Shown piece after piece: positions 42,256 through 51,326 of a DNA stretch of 64,000 nt. A program made the position numbers and the translations under genes. Location: NCBI RefSeq assembly GCF_018070025.1, contig NZ_JAGPYQ010000001.1, positions 1,984,001-2,048,000 of the forward strand, given 5' to 3'. How positions within the stretch are numbered: position 1 is the stretch's first letter; every line of letters begins with the position of its first letter. The notes beneath the pieces were generated by a model that did no database searches, was not told the origin of the DNA, and was given only the letters and a program-made list of their open reading frames with translations. The DNA is from Streptomyces liliiviolaceus (GTDB lineage Bacteria; Actinomycetota; Actinomycetes; Streptomycetales; Streptomycetaceae).

Positions 42256-42918
42256 TCAGGGCCAGACCAGGCAGTACGGCTGGTGGCCTGCCTCGTGTAG
42301 GCGGTGGCTGAAGTCCTGCCATTCGTGGAGGAGTTGGTAGACGTTGTACGCGTCGCGGGGGCCGCCGCGGTCCGGGACCGTCGACCAGATGAAGGCTGCC
42401 GCGCCCACGGCCTCCTCGCCTATGCCGCGGAGCGGGTCGACGACGGTCATGGGGAGCCGGACGACGGCGTAGTCCGGGTGCAGGACGACCAGTTCGAGCG
42501 GGGGCACCTTGTGCAGGGGTATGCCCTCGATGCCGGTCAGCACCATCGCGGCCATGGTCTCCGGCTTGATCTTCGTGAACATGCCGTTCATACCGAGCTC
42601 GTCGCCGCCGAGCTCCTCCGGGCGCATGGAGATGGGGACGCGGGCGGCGGTCGCGCCGTCCGGTGCCCCGAAGTATTTGTAGGTCACCCCCACCCGGCCA
42701 CCATTCCCGCTGCTTCCTGGCCTGAGCTGGTCTGCCCCGCGGTCCGTGTAGTCCATACCGTCCATACGCGCGGACGGGTCGATCCGCTCAGGTTCGCTCT
42801 GCGATCCCTGTGACTGCCGAGCCTCGGCCGCTTCCGCCTCGCGCCGGTGCTTCCCCCGCCGGGCACGCCGAGGACCGAGGTCATCGGTCCCCTCGCCCAG
42901 TCCGCCACCGCGATGCAT
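42256..42918 (-). CDS. Conserved hypothetical protein next to hemL
   Basis: This ~220-residue protein has a charged, probably disordered first third (MHRGGGLGEGTDDLGPRRARRGKHRREA) and a folded remainder (VTYKYFGAPDGATAARVPISMRPEELGGDELGM, KIKPETMAAMVLTGIEGIPLHKVPPLELVVLHPDYAVVRLPM, YQLLHEWQDFSHRLHEAGHQPYCLVWP). I do not recognise a family with known function. The ATG at 42918 follows GGTGGAG closely. It is divergent from hemL and seems conserved beside it in Streptomyces. Confidence 0.75.
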   Translation of the reverse strand: MHRGGGLGEGTDDLGPRRARRGKHRREAEAAEARQSQGSQSEPERIDPSARMDGMDYTDRGADQLRPGSSGNGGRVGVTYKYFGAPDGATAARVPISMRPEELGGDELGMNGMFTKIKPETMAAMVLTGIEGIPLHKVPPLELVVLHPDYAVVRLPMTVVDPLRGIGEEAVGAAAFIWSTVPDRGGPRDAYNVYQLLHEWQDFSHRLHEAGHQPYCLVWP

Positions 42919-43057
42919 ATCTCCACCCGACTGCTTTTCTAGGGTGCGCGACCCCCGCCACGCAACCCGATCATCGTGACAGTGACCTCCCCCACGGCCG
43001 CACGCCGAAACGTGCGTTGAAACACCTGTCCGCAGGATCTTCGCAGCCTCTGACACC

Positions 43058-44377
43058 ATGGTCCGTGTGAGCTATCCGTACGAAGCCCCAGTTTCGCAGA
43101 CTCTTTTCGACCGTGCGGCGGCCGTGACGCCCGGCGGCGTGAACTCTCCCGTCCGCGCGTTCCGCGCCGTGGGCGGTACGCCCCGGTTCATGGTGTCCGG
43201 TGACGGTCCATACCTGACGGATGTCGACGGGAGGGAGTATGTCGACCTCGTTTGTTCCTGGGGGCCGATGATCCTCGGCCACTCCCACCCCGAGGTCATC
43301 GAGGCGGTCCAGGCCGCCGTCTCCCGCGGCACCTCCTTCGGTACGCCCGGGGAGGGCGAGGTCGCGCTCGCCGAGGAGATCGTCGCCCGCGTCGCCCCCG
43401 TCGAGCAGGTCCGGCTGGTGTCCAGCGGCACCGAGGCGACCATGTCCGCCATCCGTCTCGCGCGCGGGTTCACCGGGCGCGCCAAGGTCGTGAAGTTCGC
43501 CGGCTGCTACCACGGGCACGTCGACGCCCTGCTGGCCGCCGCGGGCAGTGGCCTGGCCACGTTCGCGCTGCCCGACACCCCGGGCGTCACCGGCGCCCAG
43601 GCCGGGGACACCATCGTCCTGCCGTACAACGACCTCGACGCCGTACGGGAGGCCTTCCGGGCGCACCCCGGCGAGATCGCCTGTGTGATCACCGAGGCCT
43701 CGCCCGGCAACATGGGCGTCGTGCCGCCGCTGTCCGGCTTCAACCAGGGACTCAAGGACGCCTGCGCGGCGGACGGCGCCCTGTACATCTCCGACGAGGT
43801 CATGACCGGCTTCCGCACGAGCCGGGCCGGCTGGTACGGGGTCGACGGCGTCGCGCCCGACCTCATGACCTTCGGCAAGGTCATGGGCGGCGGCTTCCCG
43901 GCCGCGGCGTTCGGCGGGCGGGCGGACGTGATGGGGCACCTCGCGCCCGTCGGTCCCGTCTACCAGGCCGGCACGCTGTCCGGGAACCCGGTCGCGACCG
44001 CCGCGGGCCTCGCGCAGCTGCGGCTGCTCGACGACGCCGCGTACACCCGGCTCGACGCGGTCTCCGCGCAGATCCGTACGCTCGTCACGGACGCCCTCAC
44101 CAAGGAAGGTGTGGTGCACACTCTGCAGAACGCGTCCACCATGTTCTCCGTCTTCTTCACGGGGGAGGACGTACGCAATTACGAGGACGCGAAGACGCAG
44201 GAGTCGTACCGCTTCAACGCCTTCTTCCACTCGATGCTGGCGCAGGGCGTCTACCTGCCGCCGTCCTCGTTCGAGTCCTGGTTCGTGTCGACGGCGCACG
44301 ACGACCGGGCGGTACAGCGGATCGCCGACGCCCTTCCGGCGGCGGCACGGGCAGCAGCGGAGGCCACGGCAGTATGA
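43058..44377 (+). CDS. hemL: Glutamate-1-semialdehyde 2,1-aminomutase
   Basis: This ~439-residue class III aminotransferase-fold enzyme converts glutamate-1-semialdehyde, the HemA product, into 5-aminolevulinate, the HemB substrate. Marks are [54 protein letters not shown], and [16 protein letters not shown] with the PLP lysine. The start may be GTG 43067 (VSYPYEAP) rather than ATG 43058; neither has a clear ribosome site. The stop overlaps the next gene (ATGA). Confidence 0.96.
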   Translation: MVRVSYPYEAPVSQTLFDRAAAVTPGGVNSPVRAFRAVGGTPRFMVSGDGPYLTDVDGREYVDLVCSWGPMILGHSHPEVIEAVQAAVSRGTSFGTPGEGEVALAEEIVARVAPVEQVRLVSSGTEATMSAIRLARGFTGRAKVVKFAGCYHGHVDALLAAAGSGLATFALPDTPGVTGAQAGDTIVLPYNDLDAVREAFRAHPGEIACVITEASPGNMGVVPPLSGFNQGLKDACAADGALYISDEVMTGFRTSRAGWYGVDGVAPDLMTFGKVMGGGFPAAAFGGRADVMGHLAPVGPVYQAGTLSGNPVATAAGLAQLRLLDDAAYTRLDAVSAQIRTLVTDALTKEGVVHTLQNASTMFSVFFTGEDVRNYEDAKTQESYRFNAFFHSMLAQGVYLPPSSFESWFVSTAHDDRAVQRIADALPAAARAAAEATAV

Positions 44378-45048
44378 GTGACATCACCGTCGTACACGTG
44401 ATGCGGCACGGCGAGGTCGAGAACCCGGACGGGCTGCTCTACGGGCGGCTGCCCGGCTATCACCTGTCCGAGCTGGGGCAGCGGATGGCCGAGCGGGTCG
44501 CCGAGCACCTCGCGCCGCGTGACATCACGCACGTCGTCTCCTCCCCGCTGGAGCGGGCCCGCGAGACGGCCACGCCGGTCGCCGAGGCGCACGGGCTCGA
44601 TCTCGCGACCGACGCGCGGCTGATCGAGGCGGAGAACGTCTTCCAGGGCAAGACCTTCGGGGTCGGGGACGGGGCGCTGCGCAATCCCGAGAACTGGAAG
44701 CACCTGGTCAACCCGTTCAAGCCGTCGTGGGGCGAGCCGTATCTGGAGCAGGTCGTCCGGATGATGGGGGCGCTGGACGCGGCGCGGGACGCGGCTCGGG
44801 GGCATGAGGCCGTGTGCGTCAGCCATCAGTTGCCGATCTGGATCGTGCGGTCCTTCGTGGAGCGGCGGCGGTTGTGGCACGACCCGCGTAAGCGGCAGTG
44901 CACGCTGGCGTCCTTGACGACGTTCACGTATCGGGGGGACAAGATCGTGTCCGTGGGCTATACGGAGCCTGCGCGTGATCTTGTGCCTGCGCATCTGTTG
45001 GCCGGGGCGAAGCCGGTGAAGGGCAAGTCCAAGGCGTTCGGAGCGTAG
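44374..45048 (+). CDS. Histidine phosphatase family protein (phosphoglycerate mutase-like)
   Basis: This 224-residue protein has the RHG motif ([37 protein letters not shown]), [13 protein letters not shown], and the second catalytic His region ([17 protein letters not shown]). It is a phosphatase of unknown substrate rather than a glycolytic mutase. It is coupled to hemL by a 4-base overlap. The 582-bp stretch that follows is mostly repeat locus F. Confidence 0.88.
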   Translation: MSDITVVHVMRHGEVENPDGLLYGRLPGYHLSELGQRMAERVAEHLAPRDITHVVSSPLERARETATPVAEAHGLDLATDARLIEAENVFQGKTFGVGDGALRNPENWKHLVNPFKPSWGEPYLEQVVRMMGALDAARDAARGHEAVCVSHQLPIWIVRSFVERRRLWHDPRKRQCTLASLTTFTYRGDKIVSVGYTEPARDLVPAHLLAGAKPVKGKSKAFGA

Positions 45049-45119
45049 CTTTCCGGCTCCGCCGGCCTTGTCCGCTCGCACGCACGGTGCGGCCCGGTGG
45101 GGGCCGGCCCAAAGGATTG

Positions 45120-45445
45120 CGCAGTTCCCCGCGCCCCTGAAGGTGCGGGCCGGTGGGGGTTGCCCGCGCAGTTCCCCGCGCCCCTGAAAGCCGGGGCTGC
45201 GCCCCGCCCTGCCACCGGCCCGCCCTCAAGGGGCGCGGGGAACTGCGCGCCCGACCCCCACCGGCCCGCAGCCGAACTTCCGGCCTCGCGACCTCCCCCT
45301 CACAAGGGCGCGGGGGAACCGCACGACAAGCCCCCACCGACCCGCCCTTAAGGGGCGCGGGGAACGGCGCGGGCAACCCCCACCGACCCGCAGCCGAATT
45401 TCCAGCCCCGCCACCCTCCCCCCCCCAGGGGCGCGGGGAACTGCG
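45120..45445. repeat. Intergenic repeat locus F (two forward, four reverse copies)
   Basis: Forward cores start at 45120 and 45167; reverse cores start at 45229, about 45304 (diverged), 45351 and 45427. The locus fills most of the gap (45049-45630) between two plus-strand genes. The remaining stretch before the deacetylase includes GGGGGAACCCCC near 45551 and probably the promoter. No gene is seen here. Confidence 0.9.
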
Positions 45446-45630
45446 CGACCAGCCCCCGCCGGGGCGCAGGCGAACAACACCCCCCGGCCGGTTCCCGTGC
45501 GTTCGTCACAAGTTCGCCATCGGACAGTCACCGAAATATCTGAGTGGGCGGGGGAACCCCCCTCTTCGTCGTGCCCTCTAACCACGTGTCCAGATTGCTT
45601 GGGCGCCGAGCACGACGAATGGGGACGGAA

Positions 45631-46881
45631 ATGCGCGACATCAGCCGAAGGGGAATGCTGGGCCTCGGAGCCGGGGCCACAGCCGCGGCCGCCATGGGGA
45701 TCACGGGCTGCGGCACAGCCCTGGGCGGCGGCTCCGACCACGTCGGCGGCTCCGGAAAGCCTGGTGACAGCGGCGGCGGCCGCCCCGCCCGCCCCCTCGG
45801 CGACGGCTCCACCTCCTTCACCGGCAAGCAGCCCAAGCAGCCCGAGAAGCCCGTGCCCCTCCAACCCGGGGAAACCCCGCCGCAGTTCGTCGTCTTTTCC
45901 TGGGACGGCGCGGGAGACGTGGGCAACGGCCTCTTCGAGCGCTTTTTGAAGCTCTCCGAAGAGCACGACGCGCGAATGACGTTCTTTCTCTCCGGGCTCT
46001 ATCTCCTGCCCGAGTCGAAAAAGCGCAAGTACCTTCCGCCGAACAACGCGCCGGGCGCTTCCGACATCGGTTATCTGACGGACGACCACATCAAGTCGAC
46101 GCTGAAGAACCTCCGGCGGGCCTGGCTCGACGGCCACGAGATCGGCACCCACTTCAACGGCCACTTCTGCGGCGGCACCGGCACGGTGGAGAACTGGACG
46201 CCGGCCCAGTGGCGCAGCGAGATCGACCAGGCGAAGACCTTCGTCAAGGAGTGGCGTACGAACACCGGCTGGAGCGAGAAGGAGGTGCCCTCGCTGCCCT
46301 TCGACTACGAGAAGGAACTCGTCGGCGGCCGCACCCCCTGTCTGAAGGGCCAGGACAACCTCCTGCCCACCGCCCGCGAACTCGGCTGGCGCTACGACGC
46401 CTCCTCGCCCGGCGGCACCCAGGTCTGGCCGAGCAAGAAGGAGGGCGTCTGGGACCTGCCGCTGCAGGCGATGCCCTTCCCCGGGCACACCTTCGAGGTC
46501 CTCTCCATGGACTACAACATCCTCGCGAACCAGTCCGTGAACTCGACCCAGGCCCCGCCCGCCAACTACCCGGCCTGGCGCAAGCAGGCGACCGAATCGT
46601 ACATAGCGGGCTTCACGCGTACATACGAGACGAACCGTGCGCCCTTCTTCATAGGCAACCACTTCGAGGACTGGAACGGCGGCATCTACATGGACGCCGT
46701 CGAGAACGCGCTGAAGCACATCGCGGGCAAGAAGGACGTACGCCTGGTGTCGTTCCGCCAGTTCGTGGACTGGCTCGACGCGCAGGACGCGGCCGTTCTG
46801 GAGAAGCTGCGGACCCTTGGTGTGGGGGAGGAACCGACCGGCGGCTGGAAGGCGTTCCTCGGTCAGGATCAGGCCGCCTGA
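45631..46881 (+). CDS. Tat-exported polysaccharide deacetylase-like lipoprotein
   Basis: This ~416-residue protein starts MRDISRRGMLGLGAGATAAAAMGITGC: a twin-arginine motif (SRRGMLG) and a lipobox Cys at 28, so it is probably exported folded and lipidated. The catalytic domain has FVVFSWDGAGDVGN (the TFDDG-type first motif, here SWDGAGD), HEIGTHFNGHFC with His residues for metal, and FFIGNHFEDWNGG. It likely trims acetyl groups from a cell-wall or extracellular glycan. The ATG at 45631 follows GGGGACGGA. Confidence 0.82.
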   Translation: MRDISRRGMLGLGAGATAAAAMGITGCGTALGGGSDHVGGSGKPGDSGGGRPARPLGDGSTSFTGKQPKQPEKPVPLQPGETPPQFVVFSWDGAGDVGNGLFERFLKLSEEHDARMTFFLSGLYLLPESKKRKYLPPNNAPGASDIGYLTDDHIKSTLKNLRRAWLDGHEIGTHFNGHFCGGTGTVENWTPAQWRSEIDQAKTFVKEWRTNTGWSEKEVPSLPFDYEKELVGGRTPCLKGQDNLLPTARELGWRYDASSPGGTQVWPSKKEGVWDLPLQAMPFPGHTFEVLSMDYNILANQSVNSTQAPPANYPAWRKQATESYIAGFTRTYETNRAPFFIGNHFEDWNGGIYMDAVENALKHIAGKKDVRLVSFRQFVDWLDAQDAAVLEKLRTLGVGEEPTGGWKAFLGQDQAA

Positions 46882-46935
46882 ACCCCGCGAGGGGGGTGCG
46901 CAAGATCCCCGGAACGGACATGCGAAACTTTTCAC

Positions 46936-47559
46936 ATGAGTGCCGCCAGCCGTGCCGTCCAGCGCACCGACCGGACCCGTAGCCGTGCCGCCGTAGTCAC
47001 CGGAGCGGCCGTCGCCGCGGCGCTGCTCCTGTCCGCGTGCGGATCCGGGGGCAAGTCCGGAGGGTCGGGCGACACCGGTTTCGTCACCGGCTCCGACGGC
47101 ATCGCGACGGTCGACAAGGGCAGCCGCGCACAGGCGCCCGAGCTGTCCGGCAAGACCATCGACGGCAAGCAGCTCGACGTCGCCGACTACAAGGGCAAGA
47201 TCGTCGTCCTGAACGTCTGGGGCTCCTGGTGCGGCCCCTGCCGCCTGGAGGCCAAGAACTTCGTCAAGGTCTCCGAGGACCTCAAGGACCAGGGCGTGCA
47301 GTTCGTCGGCATCAACACCCGGGACACCAGCACCACCCCGGCCCTCGCCTTCGAGAAGGCGCACGGCGTCGAGTACCCGAGCCTGTACGACCCGACGGGC
47401 AAGCTGATGCTCCGCTTCAAGAAGGGCACGCTCAACCCGCAGACGATCCCCTCCACGCTCGTCCTCGACCGGGACGGGAAGGTCGCCTCCCGGTCGCTGT
47501 CCGCGCTCAGCGAGGACAATCTGCGCAAGATGCTCAAGCCGATCCTCGCGGAGAAGTGA
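46936..47559 (+). CDS. resA: ResA/TlpA-type thiol-disulfide oxidoreductase lipoprotein
   Basis: This 207-residue protein has a signal peptide with lipobox (AALLLSAC), then a thioredoxin fold (IVVLNVWGSWCGPCRLEAKNF, the active WCGPC). IPSTLVLDRDGKVA holds the cis-proline. It should keep the haem-binding cysteines of apocytochrome c reduced, using electrons passed by CcdA, the next gene. It opens the ccs operon. Confidence 0.93.
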   Translation: MSAASRAVQRTDRTRSRAAVVTGAAVAAALLLSACGSGGKSGGSGDTGFVTGSDGIATVDKGSRAQAPELSGKTIDGKQLDVADYKGKIVVLNVWGSWCGPCRLEAKNFVKVSEDLKDQGVQFVGINTRDTSTTPALAFEKAHGVEYPSLYDPTGKLMLRFKKGTLNPQTIPSTLVLDRDGKVASRSLSALSEDNLRKMLKPILAEK

Positions 47560-47565
47560 CCGCTC

Positions 47566-48333
47566 GTGTCTCTTCTCGTGGCCGCGGGCACCGACCTCAA
47601 CCGGACCGTCCTCGACGGGGCGCTGGTGCTCGCCATTCCGATCGCCCTGCTCGGCGGGCTCGTCTCCTTCTTCTCCCCGTGCGTACTGCCGCTCGTACCC
47701 GGCTACCTCTCGTACGTCACCGGCGTCAGCGGCACCGACCTGGCCGAGGCGCGACGCGGCCGGATGGTCGCCGGGGCCTCGCTGTTCGTCCTCGGCTTCA
47801 CCCTCGTGTTCGTCTCCGGCGGGGCGCTCTTCGGCTACTTCGGCTCGACCCTCCAGGAGCACAAGGACACGATGTCCAAGGTGCTCGGCGTCCTCATGGT
47901 CCTCATGGGTGTGTTCTTCCTGGGGATGATGCCCTGGCTGACCCAGCGCGAGTTCCGCTTCCACAAGCGGCCGGTCGCCGGTCTGGTCGGGGCCCCGCTG
48001 CTGGGCGCGCTCTTCGGGATCGGCTGGACGCCGTGCATCGGACCGACGCTCGCCTCCGTGCTGGCGCTCTCCTCCGACCAGGCGAGCGCCGGTCGCGGGG
48101 CCATACTGACGGTCGCGTACTGCGTCGGTCTGGGTGTGCCCTTCGTCGTCGCCGCCGTCGCCTTCCGCAAGGCGCTCGGCGCCTTCGGCTGGGTCAAGCG
48201 CCACTACGTGTGGGTCATGCGGATCGGCGGCGGAATGATGATCGCGACCGGTCTGCTCCTGCTGACCGGCGCGTGGGACGGCATCGTGCAGCAGATGCAG
48301 GGCTGGTCCAACGGCTTCACGGTAGGGATCTGA
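47566..48333 (+). CDS. ccdA: Cytochrome c biogenesis protein CcdA
   Basis: This 255-residue, six-helix membrane protein moves electrons from cytoplasmic thioredoxin across the membrane. The two redox cysteines are in VSFFSPCVLPLVPGYLSYVTG and IGWTPCIGPTLASVL. The GTG at 47566 is 6 bases after the resA stop. It belongs to System II cytochrome c maturation. Confidence 0.95.
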   Translation: MSLLVAAGTDLNRTVLDGALVLAIPIALLGGLVSFFSPCVLPLVPGYLSYVTGVSGTDLAEARRGRMVAGASLFVLGFTLVFVSGGALFGYFGSTLQEHKDTMSKVLGVLMVLMGVFFLGMMPWLTQREFRFHKRPVAGLVGAPLLGALFGIGWTPCIGPTLASVLALSSDQASAGRGAILTVAYCVGLGVPFVVAAVAFRKALGAFGWVKRHYVWVMRIGGGMMIATGLLLLTGAWDGIVQQMQGWSNGFTVGI

Positions 48334-48336
48334 CTC

Positions 48337-50217
48337 ATGAGCGCGACACGGGACACCGGCGCGAGGACCGACGACCGGACCGACGAGACCGGCCGGACCG
48401 ACGAGAACGGTACGGGTGACACCGCGACGGGTGACACCGCGACGCGCGACGCCGGCGATCTCGGTGCCGCCGGCGCCCAGCTGTCCACCGCACCGCGGGA
48501 GACGGTCGTGCCCGGCTCCTTCGGTGGCGCGCGCGCACCGGGCGCCCTGGGATGGCTGGCGTGGACCGGCCGCGAGGTCACCGGCTGGGCCCGCTGGATC
48601 TGGCGCCAGCTGACCTCGATGCGGGTCGCGCTGATCCTGCTCTTCCTGCTCTCCCTCGGCGCGATCCCCGGCTCACTGATCCCGCAGTCCGGGACCGACG
48701 AGACGAAGGTCGCCGACTTCCTGGCCCGGCACACCACGATCGGGCCGATCTACGAGAAGCTCGGGCTGTTCCACGTCTACAGCTCCGCCTGGTTCTCGGC
48801 GATCTACCTCCTGCTGTTCATCTCGCTCATCGGCTGCATCGTGCCCCGCACCTGGCAGTTCGTCGGCCAGTTGCGCGGCCGGCCGCCGCGCGCCCCGCGC
48901 CTGCTGACCCGGCTGCCCGCGTACACGACCTGGCGGACCGCGGCCGCGCCCGAGGAGGTCAGGGACGAGGCGCTGAAGCTCCTGAAGAAGCGGCGCTTCC
49001 GCGCGCACCTCGACGGGGACGCGGTCGCCGCCGAGAAGGGCTATCTGCGCGAGGTCGGCAACCTCGCCTTCCACATCGCGCTGATCGTGATGCTGGTCGC
49101 CTTCGCCTGGGGCCAGCTCTTCAAGTCCGAGGGCAACAAACTGATCGTCGAGGGCGACGGTTTCGCCAACACCCTCACGCAGTACGACGACTTCAAGTCC
49201 GGCAGCCTCTTCGACACGAACGACCTGGAGCCCTTCAGCTTCGTACTGGAGGACTTCGAGGGCACGTACGAGGAGACGGGACCCAACAAGGGCACCCCGC
49301 GCACGTACCAGGCGAAGGTCGACTACAGCGTCGGCGCGGACGGCAAGGAGCAGAAGAAGACCGTCAAGGTCAACCAGCCGCTCGACATCGACGACTCGAA
49401 GGTCTACCTCACCGCCCACGGCTACGCGCCCGTCGTCACCGTCCGGGACGGCAAGGGCGAGATCGTCTACCAGCAGGCCGTGCCGCTGCTGCCGCTCGAC
49501 TCGAACGTCACCTCGACCGGCGCGATCAAGGTCATGGACGGCTACAAGGACGCCAAGGGCAAGCAGGAGCAGCTCGGCTTCCAGGCGTTCTTCCTCCCGG
49601 CGTACGGAGGCGAGGGCACCGCGGTGGTCTCGCAGTTCCCGGCGCTGCTGAACCCGGTGCTCAACCTGACGGCGTACCACGGCGACCTCGGCGTCGACGC
49701 GGGCCTGCCGCAGAGCGTGTACCAGCTCGAAAAGAAGAACATGAAGGAGTTCAAGGACTCCAAGGGCAAGCAGCTGCGGGAGAACCTGAAGCCGGGCGAG
49801 ACCATGCAGCTCCCGAACGGCGCCGGCTCGATCACCTTCGAGAAGGGGGTCAAGGAGTGGGCGAACTTCCAGGTCACCCGGCAGCCCGGGGCCGGCTGGG
49901 CCCTCGCCGGTGCCTTCGGCGCCATCTTCGGCCTCGCCGCCTCCCTCTTCATCCAGCGCCGCCGGGTGTGGGTGCGGGCCGTGACCGGCCCCGACGGGGT
50001 CACGGTCGTCGAGATGGCGGGCCTCGGCCGCAGCGAGTCCGCCAAGGTCCCCGAGGAACTGGGCGCCCTGGCGGGCCATCTGTACGACCTGGCGCCGGGC
50101 ACACCCGACACCCCGGACCCCGACCCGGACACCACAGCCCCAGCCGCCGCCTCCGAGAACGAGCACCCTACCCCCGAACCTCCCGCCGTACCTGCCGAAG
50201 GGGCTGAGACGAAGTGA
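48337..50217 (+). CDS. resB: Cytochrome c biogenesis protein ResB
   Basis: This 626-residue protein has ~110 polar residues first, then three membrane helices (MRVALILLFLLSLGAIPGSLIPQ; FSAIYLLLFISLIGCIVPRTW; FHIALIVMLVAFAWGQLF), a large outside domain of ~330 residues, and a last helix (WALAGAFGAIFGLAASLFI) before a Pro-rich tail. ResB forms the heme-delivery and ligation complex with CcsB. The polar N-terminal extension is longer than in the Bacillus protein. It overlaps ccsB by GTGA. Confidence 0.94.
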   Translation: MSATRDTGARTDDRTDETGRTDENGTGDTATGDTATRDAGDLGAAGAQLSTAPRETVVPGSFGGARAPGALGWLAWTGREVTGWARWIWRQLTSMRVALILLFLLSLGAIPGSLIPQSGTDETKVADFLARHTTIGPIYEKLGLFHVYSSAWFSAIYLLLFISLIGCIVPRTWQFVGQLRGRPPRAPRLLTRLPAYTTWRTAAAPEEVRDEALKLLKKRRFRAHLDGDAVAAEKGYLREVGNLAFHIALIVMLVAFAWGQLFKSEGNKLIVEGDGFANTLTQYDDFKSGSLFDTNDLEPFSFVLEDFEGTYEETGPNKGTPRTYQAKVDYSVGADGKEQKKTVKVNQPLDIDDSKVYLTAHGYAPVVTVRDGKGEIVYQQAVPLLPLDSNVTSTGAIKVMDGYKDAKGKQEQLGFQAFFLPAYGGEGTAVVSQFPALLNPVLNLTAYHGDLGVDAGLPQSVYQLEKKNMKEFKDSKGKQLRENLKPGETMQLPNGAGSITFEKGVKEWANFQVTRQPGAGWALAGAFGAIFGLAASLFIQRRRVWVRAVTGPDGVTVVEMAGLGRSESAKVPEELGALAGHLYDLAPGTPDTPDPDPDTTAPAAASENEHPTPEPPAVPAEGAETK

Positions 50218-51326
50218 CTCTCGCCGCCGCAACCGACCTGGCCGCCGCGACCAACGAGCACCTCGCGAACGTCAGCAACACGCTGATCTACTCCGCGATG
50301 GCCGTCTACACGCTGGCCTTCTTCGCGTACATCGCCGAATGGCTGCTCGGCAGCCGCAGCAAGGTCGGCCGGACGGCCGCCGCGCTGACCGCCGACAAGG
50401 CCGACAAGGCCGGCAAGAAGGCGGCCGCCCCGGCGGTCACCGTGCAGAACGCGGGCGGCACCGCCGTGCTGGAGCGGCCCCAGGTCGTCACGCGTGCCGC
50501 GGCCGGTGCGCGGGACGTGCCGGACGGGCCCGGCGCGCACGGCGGTGACGAGCAGGGCGACCTGTACGGCCGGATCGCCATCTCCCTCACCGTGCTCGCG
50601 TTCCTCATCGCGTTCGGCGGTGTGCTCGCCCGTGCCCTGTCGGTGCAGCGGGCGCCGTGGGGCAACATGTACGAGTTCAACGTCACCTTCTCCACCGTCG
50701 CCGTCGGTGTGTACCTCGCGCTGCTGGCGATGAAGAAGAACGTCCGCTGGATGGGCCTCTTCCTGGTGACCACGGTCCTGCTGGACCTCGGCCTCGCCGT
50801 CACCGTCCTGTACACCGCGAGCGACCAGCTGGTGCCCGCGCTCCACTCGTACTGGCTGTACATCCACGTCTCCACGGCGATCTTCTGCGGCGCGGTCTTC
50901 TACGTGGGCGCGGTCGGCACGATCCTGTACCTCTTCAAGGACAGCTACGAGAACAAGCTCGCGACCGGCGGCAAGCCCGGCCGTTTCGCGACCTCCGTGC
51001 TGGAGCGGCTGCCCGCCTCGGCCTCGCTCGACAAGTTCTCGTACCGCGTGAACGCCGCCGTCTTCCCGCTGTGGACGTTCACGATCATCGCCGGCGCGAT
51101 CTGGGCGGGCGACGCGTGGGGCCGCTACTGGGGCTGGGACCCCAAGGAGACCTGGTCGTTCATCACCTGGGTCGCCTACGCCTGCTATCTGCACGCCCGT
51201 GCCACGGCCGGCTGGAAGGGCCGCAAGGCCGCGTACATCGCGCTCGCCGCCTTCGCCTGCTGGCTGTTCAACTACTACGGAGTGAACATCTTCGTCACCG
51301 GCAAGCACTCCTACGCCGGCGTCTGA
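50214..51326 (+). CDS. ccsB: Cytochrome c biogenesis protein CcsB/ResC
   Basis: This 370-residue membrane protein carries the haem-handling WWD-type motif (WGRYWGWDPKETWSFITW, near residues 301-318) with histidines in outside loops (SYWLYIHVS). It pairs with ResB. An Ala/Lys-rich loop (about 45-115) follows the first helix. Its 3' end overlaps the convergent P-loop gene by 16 bases. Confidence 0.95.
   Translation: MTLAAATDLAAATNEHLANVSNTLIYSAMAVYTLAFFAYIAEWLLGSRSKVGRTAAALTADKADKAGKKAAAPAVTVQNAGGTAVLERPQVVTRAAAGARDVPDGPGAHGGDEQGDLYGRIAISLTVLAFLIAFGGVLARALSVQRAPWGNMYEFNVTFSTVAVGVYLALLAMKKNVRWMGLFLVTTVLLDLGLAVTVLYTASDQLVPALHSYWLYIHVSTAIFCGAVFYVGAVGTILYLFKDSYENKLATGGKPGRFATSVLERLPASASLDKFSYRVNAAVFPLWTFTIIAGAIWAGDAWGRYWGWDPKETWSFITWVAYACYLHARATAGWKGRKAAYIALAAFACWLFNYYGVNIFVTGKHSYAGV

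Noticed and set aside
25704..43057. Integrated mobile element in the accessory stretch
   Set aside because: No integrase, transposase, tRNA attachment site or flanking direct repeats were found, and base composition is like the rest.
45226..48204. Open frame of almost 1000 codons on the minus strand
   Set aside because: It is antisense to the deacetylase, resA and ccdA genes, has no ribosome site, and its sequence is typical of high-GC shadow frames. The plus-strand proteins have clear family motifs.
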